Assembly (NCBI GenBank): GCA_051278195.1
Contig: JBNMQM010000016.1
Location: 1 to 64,000, forward strand
From: JAHRVQ01 sp051278195
GTDB taxonomy: Bacteria; Pseudomonadota; Gammaproteobacteria; Pseudomonadales; Azotimanducaceae
Direction: 5' to 3'
DNA length: 64,000 nt
The position numbers were made by a program, and so were the translations under genes. This document shows positions 44,689-53,307 of the stretch, piece after piece. Position 1 is the stretch's first letter; each line of letters begins with the position of its first letter. The notes under the pieces were generated by a model. The model searched no databases, had not been told where the DNA came from, and saw only the letters and a program-made list of their open reading frames with translations.

Positions 44689-46149
44689 TTGACTGCTTTT
44701 TTACGCCAACATCCTGCCTGGGTCGTCTTTATCGTGGTGCTATTGGCCGCGCGGCTGTTCTGGTCCAGCCATTTACCCCTGATGGATTTCTCAGAGGCTC
44801 GCTATGCAGAAATGGCTCGGAAAATCCTCGACTATCAAGACTGGATCTCCCTCTGGTTTACCGCGGATCAGCCATTTTGGGGCAAGCCACCCGCCGCCTT
44901 TTGGTCTGTGGCGGTAAGTTTTGCTGCCTTAGGCGTCAACGAATTTGCGGCAAGACTACCCAGCCTAATATTCACTTTGATAACGGCTCTTCTGATCTAT
45001 CGATGGATCAAGGTCGAGCGAGACGCTAGCACGGCATTGATCGCGACCACGATTTATCTGTCGATATGGCTGGTTGTACACACTGCCGGTGCAGTCATCA
45101 CTGATCCTCTCCTCGCGCTTTCGACCACCATGGTGATGATAGGATTCTGGCGCGGCGTGGTGCATGCCGAAAGAAATTTCACCTGGCTTATGTGGGCCGG
45201 CCTCGGCATTGGGCTCATGAGTAAGGGACCCGTTGCATTGGTACTTTGTGGCTTTGCTTGTGGCTTTTGGGTCGTGGTCAGCAACGAGTGGCAACGCTGG
45301 TGGCGACACACCTACCTGGTTCGCGGCGTACTGCTCATGTTAGTCATAGCCCTGCCCTGGTATGTGCTGGCTGAACTGAAAACACCGGGTTTTATCGACT
45401 ACTTTATTGTCGGCGAACACTTTCTGCGTTTTACCGAAACTGCTTGGAGCGGAGATCTTTATGGCGGCGTAAAAGACCAGCCCCATGGCACGATTTGGCT
45501 GTACTTAATGGTTGCGCTATTGCCCTTCAGCCCCATCGTTTTTTTCCGACTGTTGAGCAACCGCGGTCGTTTGGCGCTGAAGGACAGTTTCAAAAAAGAC
45601 CGACTCCTACTGATTTATCTATTGGCATGGTTCTTTACACCGCTGGTGTTTTTCACCATTGCCCAGAACATTCTGATTACCTACGTACTCACGGCAATGC
45701 CTGCAGCGGCGATCTTAATCGCTATACATCTAGAGCACTGGCTGTTACCCAAGCGCTGGTTCTATCACTTTGTGATCGGCAGCACGCTGACGTTCTTCGT
45801 CGTCTACAGCATCGCCTACGAGCGCTATATCAGAGACCACCCCTACAATCAGAAACCACTGGTAGTGTCTTATCTGGCGTTAAACGAGCTAGACCCAGGG
45901 CCATTGATATATTGGGGTGGATACCGCTTTTCCGTGGTGTTTTATACCCATGACGACGTGCTCTTTCCTGGACCAAAAGTTGCCGAGCATCTTTATGATA
46001 CGACGGTTTACCACGCCGTTCGAGATATGTGGGCGCCGGCTATGGATCTGCCGCCTTTCGTCAATCGTTGCGAAAAAGTGTTTTATCACGGCGAATACAC
46101 ACTCTTGTACTGCCCGGCGATTGCCACCACTGAACCGAGTAAACTGTGA
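44689..46149 (+). CDS. ArnT/PMT-like family 39 glycosyltransferase
   Basis: 486 residues with about ten membrane helices. The first periplasmic loop holds the GT39/83 signature LMDFSEARYAEMARKI (Asp-Glu near the start) and WFTADQPFWGKPPAAFW; the next loop is GVNEFAARLPSLIF. These match dolichyl-/undecaprenyl-phosphate sugar transferases such as ArnT. It probably adds an undecaprenyl-linked sugar to lipid A or another envelope acceptor. TTG start at 44689. It is inserted on the opposite strand between ccmC and ccmB and convergent with ccmB. Confidence 0.85.
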   Translation: MTAFLRQHPAWVVFIVVLLAARLFWSSHLPLMDFSEARYAEMARKILDYQDWISLWFTADQPFWGKPPAAFWSVAVSFAALGVNEFAARLPSLIFTLITALLIYRWIKVERDASTALIATTIYLSIWLVVHTAGAVITDPLLALSTTMVMIGFWRGVVHAERNFTWLMWAGLGIGLMSKGPVALVLCGFACGFWVVVSNEWQRWWRHTYLVRGVLLMLVIALPWYVLAELKTPGFIDYFIVGEHFLRFTETAWSGDLYGGVKDQPHGTIWLYLMVALLPFSPIVFFRLLSNRGRLALKDSFKKDRLLLIYLLAWFFTPLVFFTIAQNILITYVLTAMPAAAILIAIHLEHWLLPKRWFYHFVIGSTLTFFVVYSIAYERYIRDHPYNQKPLVVSYLALNELDPGPLIYWGGYRFSVVFYTHDDVLFPGPKVAEHLYDTTVYHAVRDMWAPAMDLPPFVNRCEKVFYHGEYTLLYCPAIATTEPSKL

Positions 46150-46194
46150 CTTTTGCGAGAGTACCTTTTACAAGAGCCCTTGTTAAAAGAATGC

Positions 46195-46857
46195 TTATCG
46201 AGAAAGAGAGACTTTAATGCCACCGGCGGTAGCAATCGGCGCCGTACCGGCAGTCAGTGCTAGCAGTGCCATCATCCACAACATTTGACCTGTATAGTCG
46301 CCCCCTTGTTGTGCTGTTTGAATTAGAGAAGTGCCTAAAATGAGGACCGGCACATAGAGCGGGATAATCAGCAGCGCGATGAGTACACCACCTTTTTTTA
46401 GTCCAACTGTCAGGCTCGCGCCCACAGCACCCAGTAAACTTAGGATCGGTGTACCAAGCATCAGGGATATCAAAATTGCCACAATCCCAGCGCTGTCGAC
46501 ACTGAGCATCAAGCCTAGTATCGGACTCACCAGCACAAGCGGCAAGCTCGTTGCCAACCAATGGGCGATTACCTTTCCCGTGACCACCAGAATTAGGGGC
46601 TGCGGCGACACCAACATTTGATCAAGCGACCCATCATCAAAATCGCTACGAAACAAAGACTCCATCGACAACAATGTTGCCAGCAAAGCTGCAACCCAAA
46701 TGACCCCAGGCGCAATCAGCATCAGGGTTTTCTCGGATGGGCCGATACCGAGCGGAAAAAGCGCAATGACCAGCACAAAGAAGAACAGCGGATTAAGCAA
46801 CTCTGAAGGTTGGCGGAAAGACACACGCAAGGTGCGATGAATAGTGGCTAACAACAT
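46195..46857 (-). CDS. ccmB: Haem exporter permease CcmB
   Basis: 220 residues from the ATG at 46857 (MLLATIHRTLRVSFRQPSEL), directly after the ccmA stop; the frame open to 46923 overlaps ccmA and is not used. Six membrane helices and FFVLVIALFPLGIGP, DDGSLDQMLVSPQPL are typical of CcmB. Forms the ABC complex with CcmA that uses ATP to free holo-CcmE. Confidence 0.95.
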   Translation of the reverse strand: MLLATIHRTLRVSFRQPSELLNPLFFFVLVIALFPLGIGPSEKTLMLIAPGVIWVAALLATLLSMESLFRSDFDDGSLDQMLVSPQPLILVVTGKVIAHWLATSLPLVLVSPILGLMLSVDSAGIVAILISLMLGTPILSLLGAVGASLTVGLKKGGVLIALLIIPLYVPVLILGTSLIQTAQQGGDYTGQMLWMMALLALTAGTAPIATAGGIKVSLSR

Positions 46858-46858
46858 C

Positions 46859-47476
46859 TCAGCGTTCCACCTCAAGTGGTGAATGATCAAGTGGTAGCGG
46901 GTTAAGTCGTAATTGGCGCACATTTGACAGCCGAAGTGGCTGATGGCTGGTCAGCAACACCAGCCCACCAGAATCAGCGTGGCGCTGAATGAGTGATTCG
47001 AGCGATGTTATACCGGCGGCATCGATTGCGCTAAAAGGCTCGTCAAGAATCCAGACCCTATTCGTGAAGACATAAAATCGTGCCAAGCTGACGCGTTTGC
47101 GCTGGCCTTCTGAAAGATTGCTACAGGGAACTTCGGCATAACCATGCAGGCCAACCTCAACTAAAATTTGGTCGATCTCGATTTGCGTCAACGTCTGCTC
47201 GTGGAGCTGCGCGAGCCAAGCAAGGTTTTCTGCCACCGTCAGATAGTCATTGACGCCTGGGCGATGGCCGAGATACAGAGGATAATCCTCTAGATCCCAC
47301 TCGACATTACCCTCAAATTCGTCATAAATACCAGACAGAATCTTCAGCAGTGTCGACTTACCCGCGCCGTTAGGTCCTTCAACCTGAATGATATCGCCTG
47401 GCTGCGCTGTGAATGCGAGATCATCGAACAGTAACCGTTGATCTCGCTCACAGCTCAAATTGACAACATTTAGCAC
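46859..47476 (-). CDS. ccmA: Haem exporter ATPase CcmA
   Basis: 205 residues. Walker A GPNGAGKSTLLKIL, Q-loop region YLGHRPGVNDYLTVAENLAW, signature LSEGQRKRVSLAR, Walker B VWILDEPFSAID, switch His in LTSHQPL. ABC ATPase for CcmB. GTG start at 47476 overlaps the SDR stop codon (TAGTG), so ccmAB are translated from an SDR-ccmA-ccmB transcript. Confidence 0.96.
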   Translation of the reverse strand: MLNVVNLSCERDQRLLFDDLAFTAQPGDIIQVEGPNGAGKSTLLKILSGIYDEFEGNVEWDLEDYPLYLGHRPGVNDYLTVAENLAWLAQLHEQTLTQIEIDQILVEVGLHGYAEVPCSNLSEGQRKRVSLARFYVFTNRVWILDEPFSAIDAAGITSLESLIQRHADSGGLVLLTSHQPLRLSNVRQLRLNPLPLDHSPLEVER

Positions 47477-48441
47477 TAGCCCAATTGCCAGGCTGCTTTT
47501 TCACGATAGTCAATTGCGAACTGATCATCATAGGCTGCTTCAGGATTTGCTCGAACCATTTCATCCAAAATGCGTGCATCTTCACCCAGCAATATACGCC
47601 ATCGATTCTCGCGTACACCTTTTAACATTTCAGCGGCTGCCTCAGAGGCGGTTGTTGGGGCGTTATCGCGGAAGTTCTCGCCTCGCTCCTTAACAAATTG
47701 TCGGATCTGGTCATCGGTGGCATTCGAGACATCGGCTCCCTGGGCTGTCATACGTTTGCGAACTGCAGCGACCTGCTCGGCTGGCATGTCCAGCGCAGCT
47801 GGACGTTCCATCACACGACCGGTGTTAATGGCAATGGAAGTACCAATATGACCCGGCATCACGACAGAAACGTTGACATGTGGTGCGTTCATTTTGAGAT
47901 CAGAGATCAATGCCTCGCTGAAACCCTTCACGGCGAACTTAGCAGCGCAGTAAGGTGTGTGGGTTGAACCAGGGCCCAGCGTCGCCCAAAACCCATTGAT
48001 GCTACTGGTATTGACGAGATGGGCTTCTTCACTTGCCACCATTAACGGCATAAAGGCTCGTGTGCAGTAATAGACGCCATACCAGCAAATATTGAAGGTA
48101 CGTTCCCAGTCTTCACGGGAGTCATTGACGAAGCTCACCACACCACCAATGCCAGCGTTGTTGAACAGCAAATTAATGTGATCTCGCTTGTGCTCGTCGA
48201 TCACTTCATCACGAAACCGCTTCACATCTTCTTCGTTTGAGACATCACACCGATGTGCGGTGATGCGAATACCCTGGGGTGCCTCTGCTTCACACAGCTT
48301 CACGGTTTCGGCCATGTTCTCATCAATGACATCACAAATAGCGACGTCACAACCCTCAGCAATCAACTGTTTGGCGAGTTCTCGCCCCATGCCTGTTCCA
48401 CCACCGGTAATGACGGCCAACTTCCCTGCGAAACTCTCCAC
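47476..48441 (-). CDS. Short-chain dehydrogenase/reductase
   Basis: 321 residues, classical SDR with a C-terminal extension. TGGGTGMG cofactor loop, acidic residue after beta-2 (CDVIDE) favouring NAD(H), NNAG, catalytic Ser in TSSINGFW and YCAAK (Tyr-x3-Lys). The last 60 residues (RENFRDNAPTTASEAAAEML, GVRENRWRILLGEDARILDE) suit the group of SDRs annotated as steroid/aliphatic alcohol dehydrogenases. Substrate unknown. Its stop overlaps the ccmA start, an unusual operon partner. Confidence 0.88.
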   Translation of the reverse strand: MESFAGKLAVITGGGTGMGRELAKQLIAEGCDVAICDVIDENMAETVKLCEAEAPQGIRITAHRCDVSNEEDVKRFRDEVIDEHKRDHINLLFNNAGIGGVVSFVNDSREDWERTFNICWYGVYYCTRAFMPLMVASEEAHLVNTSSINGFWATLGPGSTHTPYCAAKFAVKGFSEALISDLKMNAPHVNVSVVMPGHIGTSIAINTGRVMERPAALDMPAEQVAAVRKRMTAQGADVSNATDDQIRQFVKERGENFRDNAPTTASEAAAEMLKGVRENRWRILLGEDARILDEMVRANPEAAYDDQFAIDYREKAAWQLG

Positions 48442-48501
48442 TAACTAATCCCCTCAATTAACAGTCGTAGCATGCTAAAAGAATGGGCCCGAATTGGCCA
48501 T

Positions 48502-48528
48502 TAAACTCTTTGCGCTGTCCGCCGATAA
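48502..48528 (+). promoter_or_regulatory. Sigma-28 (FliA) promoter of the fliK-like/flhX operon
   Basis: -35 TAAACTCT at 48502-48509, spacer of exactly 11 bp, -10 GCCGATAA at 48521-48528. The -10 matches the flagellar consensus perfectly and the -35 matches TAAAGTTT at five of eight positions. It lies 18 bp before the fliK-like ATG with AGGAGG at 48535-48540, so the leader is very short. Confidence 0.85.
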
Positions 48529-48546
48529 AGTCCTCAGGAGGCGGCT

Positions 48547-49941
48547 ATGCAAATCAAACCTAGCAGCTCGGTGGCACAGATACCCAAAACCGTGCCGGCC
48601 CACCAAGAGCTGAGCAATAAGCAAACAGAACCGCCTGCACAGCGGTTGCTGGCGCAGGTAGTCAAGACTGATCAAGAAGGCCTAGCGCAACTCAAAACCC
48701 TGCCAGCAGGGCAAACTTTGCAGCTGCAAACAACCGGCAGGCTAGTACCTGGGCAACTGGTTATTGTTAAGCTATCGGCCGGACAAGTTCGACTCGATAG
48801 CCAATCTCAGCAAGTCGCGGATCAACTGTTGCGACAATTGTTGCCACTTTCTGGCAGCTTAAAAAATGCCCTACTCGCGGCGGTGACAGCAGCCCTGAGC
48901 GCGCAAACAGCCCTGAGCGCGCAAACAGCCCTGAGCGCGCAAACAGCCCTGAGCTCGAAAACAGCCCTGAGCTCGCAAACAGCCCTGAGCGCGCAAACAG
49001 CCCTGAGCTCGCAAACAGCCCTGAGCGCGCAAACAGCGCCCGGAACCGTTTTGATTGCAGGCAAGACAATTGGCGGTCAATACGCCTTCTTGCCAGGAGG
49101 ATCACCCTTAACAGCTCCCTCTCAAGGCATCAGTCAGACAACCCAACAGCTTATTCCTGGTAATCTCGCTCGGTTACTGCCAGCCACCGGAACGACCCAA
49201 ACAACCAACGGCGATCTGCTGCAACCACTGGCGAGCCTAGCTGGTCTCGGCAAGTCGCCGACTGAACTGACCCAGCATCTGGCGCAAATTCTCAAGCAGT
49301 TACCTGACACCGCTGGACTCCGGGATTCAAGCCAAATCGCCAATCTCCTGACACCGGGTGCAAGTCCAAGTCCGTTGATTAAGTTGCTGCTACCTTTACT
49401 AAAATCTGTATTGCTGGCACCTGTAACAAAACCCATCGACCAAGAGCAACTGCCCAGACTTACTCAACTCCTTGCACGCGCCATGCTGGCAGCCATTCGG
49501 GCACCCGGCGGCGGCCAGGAGGCGGAAATTGGTCGAGGCGAATGGCTCAGCCGATTTGAACACAACCTGGACAGCTTTCAATTTGAACTAGGAATCGTAA
49601 AGGAGAGGTATGAAGACAAGCATCAACGCCCCGGCGCTGGCTCAAAAACCGACAACAAGGTAAGACAATGGACCGTTCGACTTGCCTTTGAATTCGAGGA
49701 ATTGGGACTGATCACAGCCTTTGTTGTGCTGACCAACAATCGACAACTCGAAATGAATTTTTGGACTGAGCGCGAAGACACTCGTGCCCAGATCGAACAA
49801 TGCCGGCAGCGATTTCGGTCACGGCTGGATCAAGCGCTTTCACCTCACGGCATTGAGCAGCTTGAGATAGGCGTGCACGAAGGAGAACCCCCACCTTCTA
49901 GGCCTCAGGTAACCACTCAACTCGTGAACGAGACGGCATAA
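48547..49941 (+). CDS. FliK-like flagellar hook-length control protein
   Basis: 464 residues. A long Gln/Leu/Ala/Ser-rich N-terminal region contains eight ALS(A/S)(Q/K)T hexapeptides (residues 116-163). The C-terminal 110 residues are the FliK/Flg_hook domain: WTVRLAFEFEELGLITAFVV, NRQLEMNFWTERED, FRSRLDQALSPHGIEQLEIG. FliK measures hook length and switches export specificity through FlhB. This is the second, ccm-adjacent FliK-type gene seen in Pseudomonas-like genomes rather than proven to be the main fliK. It overlaps flhX by one base (TAATG) and has its own sigma-28 promoter, so it is expressed late. Confidence 0.8.
   Translation: MQIKPSSSVAQIPKTVPAHQELSNKQTEPPAQRLLAQVVKTDQEGLAQLKTLPAGQTLQLQTTGRLVPGQLVIVKLSAGQVRLDSQSQQVADQLLRQLLPLSGSLKNALLAAVTAALSAQTALSAQTALSAQTALSSKTALSSQTALSAQTALSSQTALSAQTAPGTVLIAGKTIGGQYAFLPGGSPLTAPSQGISQTTQQLIPGNLARLLPATGTTQTTNGDLLQPLASLAGLGKSPTELTQHLAQILKQLPDTAGLRDSSQIANLLTPGASPSPLIKLLLPLLKSVLLAPVTKPIDQEQLPRLTQLLARAMLAAIRAPGGGQEAEIGRGEWLSRFEHNLDSFQFELGIVKERYEDKHQRPGAGSKTDNKVRQWTVRLAFEFEELGLITAFVVLTNNRQLEMNFWTEREDTRAQIEQCRQRFRSRLDQALSPHGIEQLEIGVHEGEPPPSRPQVTTQLVNETA
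48892..49035 (+). repeat. Eight 18-bp tandem repeats in the fliK-like gene
   Basis: Unit GCCCTGAGCGCGCAAACA, eight copies with few changes (GAGCTC for GAGCGC, one AAA for CAA), coding ALSAQT or ALSSQT. High identity between copies points to recent expansion by slippage or recombination. Confidence 0.95.
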
Positions 49942-50201
49942 TGGATAAGAAAGCAATTGCACTCAAATACGATGGTCAATCGGCACCCAGAGTCACCGCA
50001 AAGGGGGAGGCTGACCTGGCACGAGAGATTTTAGCGATCGCCGAGGCATTTGACGTGCCGACGTTTCAGCAGAGTGACTTGGCTGAATTATTGTATCGGC
50101 TAGACTTGAACGAAGAAGTGCCACCGGCGCTCTACATTGCGGTGGCTGAAATTATGTCTTTTGCTTACATGCTCTCTGGGCGAACGCCCTGGGACGATTG
50201 A
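49941..50201 (+). CDS. FlhX: FlhB C-terminal-domain homologue
   Basis: 86 residues, equivalent to the cytoplasmic C-terminal domain of FlhB after its NPTH cleavage site: KKAIALKYDGQSAPRVTAKG, then AFDVPTFQQSDLAELLYRLD and EEVPPALYIAVAEIMSFAYM. The NPTH itself is absent; the protein begins where the cleaved FlhB fragment would. Such stand-alone proteins (FlhX, EscU/YscU/HrcU family) can substitute for the FlhB C-terminal fragment. Co-translated with the FliK-like protein, the partner of that domain in substrate switching. Confidence 0.9.
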   Translation: MDKKAIALKYDGQSAPRVTAKGEADLAREILAIAEAFDVPTFQQSDLAELLYRLDLNEEVPPALYIAVAEIMSFAYMLSGRTPWDD

Positions 50202-50600
50202 TCAGGCCGTTTCTCGCAGCCGATCTTTCAGCCCACGCCGAGGCCTCAAATGGGTAATAATCTCGGCTTCACTCTGAGACAAACCTAGTTTTTCTGCCAG
50301 CGACATAGTGCCTCTTTCCTCTGTTTCTTCTAACGCCTCTGATTCCCTAGTAAATGTCTTATCTGCTGACTCTTGTGCGACCTCATCATTGCTCGCAGTT
50401 GCCGGCATGCCACGTTGCAAATCGCGAATGTGACGAGCAAGACCATGATTTGCTGACAAATTGGCATCCAGTTCAATCCGTATCTCGGCAATCTGTTTTG
50501 CCATCCCGCGCTTCGCAGAAAAAATCATCAGACAGTTCACCAGCGTTAACAAGAGCGCTGTTGCTGCGCCAAACAAGGCGATCTCAGGCATTAAAATCAT
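50202..50600 (-). CDS. DUF2802 protein
   Basis: 132 residues. N-terminal transmembrane helix (IALFGAATALLLTLVNCLMI), a helical middle (KQIAEIRIELDANLSANHGL) and the C-terminal DUF2802 motif LAEKLGLSQSEAEIITHL. In Pseudomonas-type genomes this gene sits at the end of the che operon just after cheW, as here (adjacent to the cheW stop). Function unknown. It abuts the flhX stop from the opposite strand with no gap. Confidence 0.85.
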   Translation of the reverse strand: MILMPEIALFGAATALLLTLVNCLMIFSAKRGMAKQIAEIRIELDANLSANHGLARHIRDLQRGMPATASNDEVAQESADKTFTRESEALEETEERGTMSLAEKLGLSQSEAEIITHLRPRRGLKDRLRETA

Positions 50601-51080
50601 CTACGCATCCTCAACATCAGACCATTCTTCTTCAGTGAGGATTTTTTCTAGCTCAACCAAAATTAATAATTCTTCGTTCTTGTTACAGACACCCTGAATA
50701 AATCGAGCACTGTCATCATGGCCGGCGTTTGGTGGGTTCTCGATCTCACTTTGACGCAAATAAACGACCTCGGCGACACTATCTACCAACAAACCAACCA
50801 CATGTTCGTCCGTTTCCACGATAACAATTCGAGTCGAATCCGTTATGTCCCCTTCTTTTAGGGCAAAACGATTACGGGTATCGATCACGGTGACCACATT
50901 ACCGCGCAAATTTATGATCCCCAGCACATATTCTGGCGCACCGGGAACGGGTGCAATTTCGGTATAGCGCAAAACTTCTTGCACCTGCATCACATTAACC
51001 CCGTAGGTTTCACCATCCAGCCGGAAGATCACCCACTGCAAAATAGGGTCTTCAATATTTTGTTGTGCTTGCATGTTCAT
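50601..51080 (-). CDS. cheW: Chemotaxis coupling protein CheW
   Basis: 159 residues, one CheW domain: LQWVIFRLDGETYGVNVMQV, EVLRYTEIAPVPGAPEYVLG, IINLRGNVVTVIDTRNRF, VVGLLVDSVAEVVYL. It couples chemoreceptors to CheA. It is followed directly by the DUF2802 gene. The 86-bp gap before it holds no recognisable sigma-28 site. Confidence 0.95.
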   Translation of the reverse strand: MNMQAQQNIEDPILQWVIFRLDGETYGVNVMQVQEVLRYTEIAPVPGAPEYVLGIINLRGNVVTVIDTRNRFALKEGDITDSTRIVIVETDEHVVGLLVDSVAEVVYLRQSEIENPPNAGHDDSARFIQGVCNKNEELLILVELEKILTEEEWSDVEDA

Positions 51081-51166
51081 AGAGCGATCAGCCCCCGCAA
51101 ATTAGTTTCAGATATTCGCTCAGTCTCCCTTTAAATATAGACCAGCTTCTGACGTTCACCAGTTTT

Positions 51167-51664
51167 TTATCGCGTTTCGATCAACAAATCCGGGTCAAAA
51201 ACCCGACACAGAAGCCGTTTATGGGTGCCGACAAACCAGGGCGCTCGTCCCGGGGCATTGCGCCAGATCACATCGTCGCTTTTGACCACCTCTAGACCCA
51301 ATAAATCATCAAAGTAGAACCACTCAGCCTCAACCGCCAACTTCATCATGAATCGGTCACCACCCTCGTAGCCAGGTATCCGAAGCCTGAAACGACGGCG
51401 TAATTTTGTCGCAAGGTCCAATCGTTGGATCCGAGAAAGAGGCATCAGCAACTGATAGTTGCCGAAGACAAATCGCAAACAAGCAAACTGCGCCATACGC
51501 GATTCCGGAATTTCTGTTGCGGCACGCAGCAAAGTGTCCAGATAATCCGTCAGGATGCTCGGCAGAAAAGTCGGTTCAGCGTCGGCTAAAGCACATCGGG
51601 GCTGAGCGTCTAGGTCACGTTCGAGGAGCGCCGTTTGAACCTCTTGTAAAACTGCCTCACGCAT
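51167..51664 (-). CDS. parP: ParP-like CheW-domain protein (polar array tether)
   Basis: 165 residues from the ATG at 51664 (MREAVLQEVQTALLERDLDA), 4 bp after the parC stop. The frame open upstream overlaps parC and is discarded. The second half is a CheW-like/AIF domain: FACLRFVFGNYQLLMPLSRI, EAEWFYFDDLLGLEVVKSDD, WFVGTHKRLLCRVFDPDLLI. In Vibrio, ParP links CheA arrays to the pole with ParC, and the parC-parP-cheW order is the same here. The protein is shorter than the Vibrio version, with little N-terminal Pro-rich region. Confidence 0.75.
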   Translation of the reverse strand: MREAVLQEVQTALLERDLDAQPRCALADAEPTFLPSILTDYLDTLLRAATEIPESRMAQFACLRFVFGNYQLLMPLSRIQRLDLATKLRRRFRLRIPGYEGGDRFMMKLAVEAEWFYFDDLLGLEVVKSDDVIWRNAPGRAPWFVGTHKRLLCRVFDPDLLIETR

Positions 51665-51668
51665 ACAA

Positions 51669-52454
51669 CTAAGGCTCCGAAGCTTCTGGTACTGGGGCGA
51701 GCTCAGAGGACAGCTCTGGAAATAGCTCATCGACAAATGACCGATAAGCTCTAACGCCATGACTGGTTGCAAATAGAAAAGATGGCGGCACACCAAGTCG
51801 ACTGGCTTCACGGAGTTTGGTATCAACCGAAATCAGTGAATCACTGATGTGGTCAACGTACTTGTTCTTCAAAATTTGCAGCGCACGGCGACTAGCATTG
51901 GTTCGTTGGTCGTACATCGTTGGCAATATCCGGTAATCAATGCCTCGACCAGAATGGCTCAGCATCTCAAGCACCTTGATCATCCGCTCTAACACTTTCA
52001 GCGCCAAATGATCCGTTTGTACTGGCACCACTAAACGATCGCAGGCAGCCAGAGCATTAATCATCAACATTCCCAGTGCGGGCGGTGTATCCAAAATGGC
52101 GAAATCATATTGATGCCGCACTTTCATGAGCCACTCTTTCACCACGAGACCTTTGCCTTTAAGCGTCTGGGCACGCTTCTCCAGATTTGCTAGCGCCACA
52201 GAAGCTGGCGCAATAAAGAGATTATCAAACCCGCACTCTCGAGGAATCAACGGGAGACCATCGTCGAAGATGTTATAGACAGTATTCTCCACCTCGTCAG
52301 GATCCAGTTGAAGATAGCTAGTCAACGAACCTTGCGGATCAAGATCCAGCATAAGTACCCGGTAGCCTCTGGCTGCTAGCGCATCCGCTATACTGATCGT
52401 TGTTGTGGTTTTACCCACGCCGCCTTTTTGATTCGCAACCGAAATGACCTGCAT
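51669..52454 (-). CDS. parC: ParA-like ATPase ParC (chemotaxis array positioning)
   Basis: 261 residues from the ATG at 52454 (MQVISVANQKGGVGKTTTTI), two bases after the motD stop. Deviant Walker A KGGVGKTTT, LDLDPQGSLTSYL (Walker A'), ILDTPPALGML (switch), KNKYVDHISDSLISVDTKLR. It belongs to the chromosome-unlinked ParA/Soj group located in che operons (ParC in Vibrio, PpfA-like), which places chemotaxis arrays at the pole. Lies between motCD and parP. Confidence 0.88.
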   Translation of the reverse strand: MQVISVANQKGGVGKTTTTISIADALAARGYRVLMLDLDPQGSLTSYLQLDPDEVENTVYNIFDDGLPLIPRECGFDNLFIAPASVALANLEKRAQTLKGKGLVVKEWLMKVRHQYDFAILDTPPALGMLMINALAACDRLVVPVQTDHLALKVLERMIKVLEMLSHSGRGIDYRILPTMYDQRTNASRRALQILKNKYVDHISDSLISVDTKLREASRLGVPPSFLFATSHGVRAYRSFVDELFPELSSELAPVPEASEP

Positions 52455-52455
52455 A

Positions 52456-53307
52456 CTAACTGTCGCCTCCTTCGATCTGCTGAAGCAACTGCTCGAGTAA
52501 GGCGGGATCAATCTGATCAATATCCAGCAAGTCGTCGTCCCGCTGGACCGACTCTTCTTGTGACTGTTGCTGTAGTTGAGGCTGATGTTGAGGCTGATGT
52601 TGAGGCTGGGCCACTGAATCTGGCGCTGTCGCTGTCGCTGTCACCGGATTGGGCAAGGTCGTTGCACGCGGCTGCAATAGCCTAACCTGCTGCCAGTTGA
52701 CCCCCGACACCTTAAACACCACCCGACGATTACTCGATCGGCCATCCGTTGTGTCGTTCGACGCGATCGGTTGAGTATCTGCAAAGCCAGCTGCAGAGAG
52801 CTGAGTTCGAGCAATACCTGATTGCTCCAAATAGCGGACCGCCGCGCCAGCACGATTGGCGCTTAGCTCCCAGTTGGACGGTAAGGTCGCGTTTCTGATG
52901 GGCACATTGTCGGTATGTCCTTCTACGGCTATTCTTCCACTAGCGCTTTTCAACAGCGGCAATAGCCGATCGAGCTCAATTTTTGCTGTCGCTTTCAATT
53001 CTGTCGCAGCGGAATCAAACAATAGTTCTCCCGGTAGAAAGATGATTACTCCGCCATCAGCTCTGGCTTCAATTTCGACATCCAATTGCAGTGCGTCGAT
53101 TAAATCAACAGGTTTCGCTTGGACGGGTTGATTAAATGAATCCGCAAGACTGGATGATAGCTCCGCGAGCTTATTTTCATTAACGACAGAGACGGAGTAC
53201 ATCACAACAAAAAAAGCCAGCAATAGAGTAAGGAGATCTGCGTAGGATAAAAGCCAACGATCTCGACTCGCTTCGTGTTCTGACTCACTCCAATCGTTAG
53301 CAATCAA
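52456..53307 (-). CDS. motD: Flagellar stator protein MotD (MotB family)
   Basis: 283 residues. One N-terminal transmembrane helix with the proton-binding Asp24 (SYADLLTLLLAFFVVMYS), plug region, then an OmpA-type peptidoglycan-binding domain (IAVEGHTDNVPIRN, ANRAGAAVRYLEQSG, SNRRVVFKVSG). The C-terminal tail is low complexity, with repeated QPQH from a 12-bp tandem repeat (52576-52611), and ends DQIDPALLEQLLQQIEGGDS. Second stator set MotCD of Pseudomonas type. Overlaps motC by 4 bp. Confidence 0.92.
   Translation of the reverse strand: MIANDWSESEHEASRDRWLLSYADLLTLLLAFFVVMYSVSVVNENKLAELSSSLADSFNQPVQAKPVDLIDALQLDVEIEARADGGVIIFLPGELLFDSAATELKATAKIELDRLLPLLKSASGRIAVEGHTDNVPIRNATLPSNWELSANRAGAAVRYLEQSGIARTQLSAAGFADTQPIASNDTTDGRSSNRRVVFKVSGVNWQQVRLLQPRATTLPNPVTATATAPDSVAQPQHQPQHQPQLQQQSQEESVQRDDDLLDIDQIDPALLEQLLQQIEGGDS

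Noticed and set aside
48767..49105. Long antisense frames rich in SGLFAR/ALRAVCA repeats opposite the fliK-like gene
   Set aside because: They mirror the 18-bp repeat tract, which is open in several frames; no start signal, no family, and the sense gene has a clear promoter and domain.
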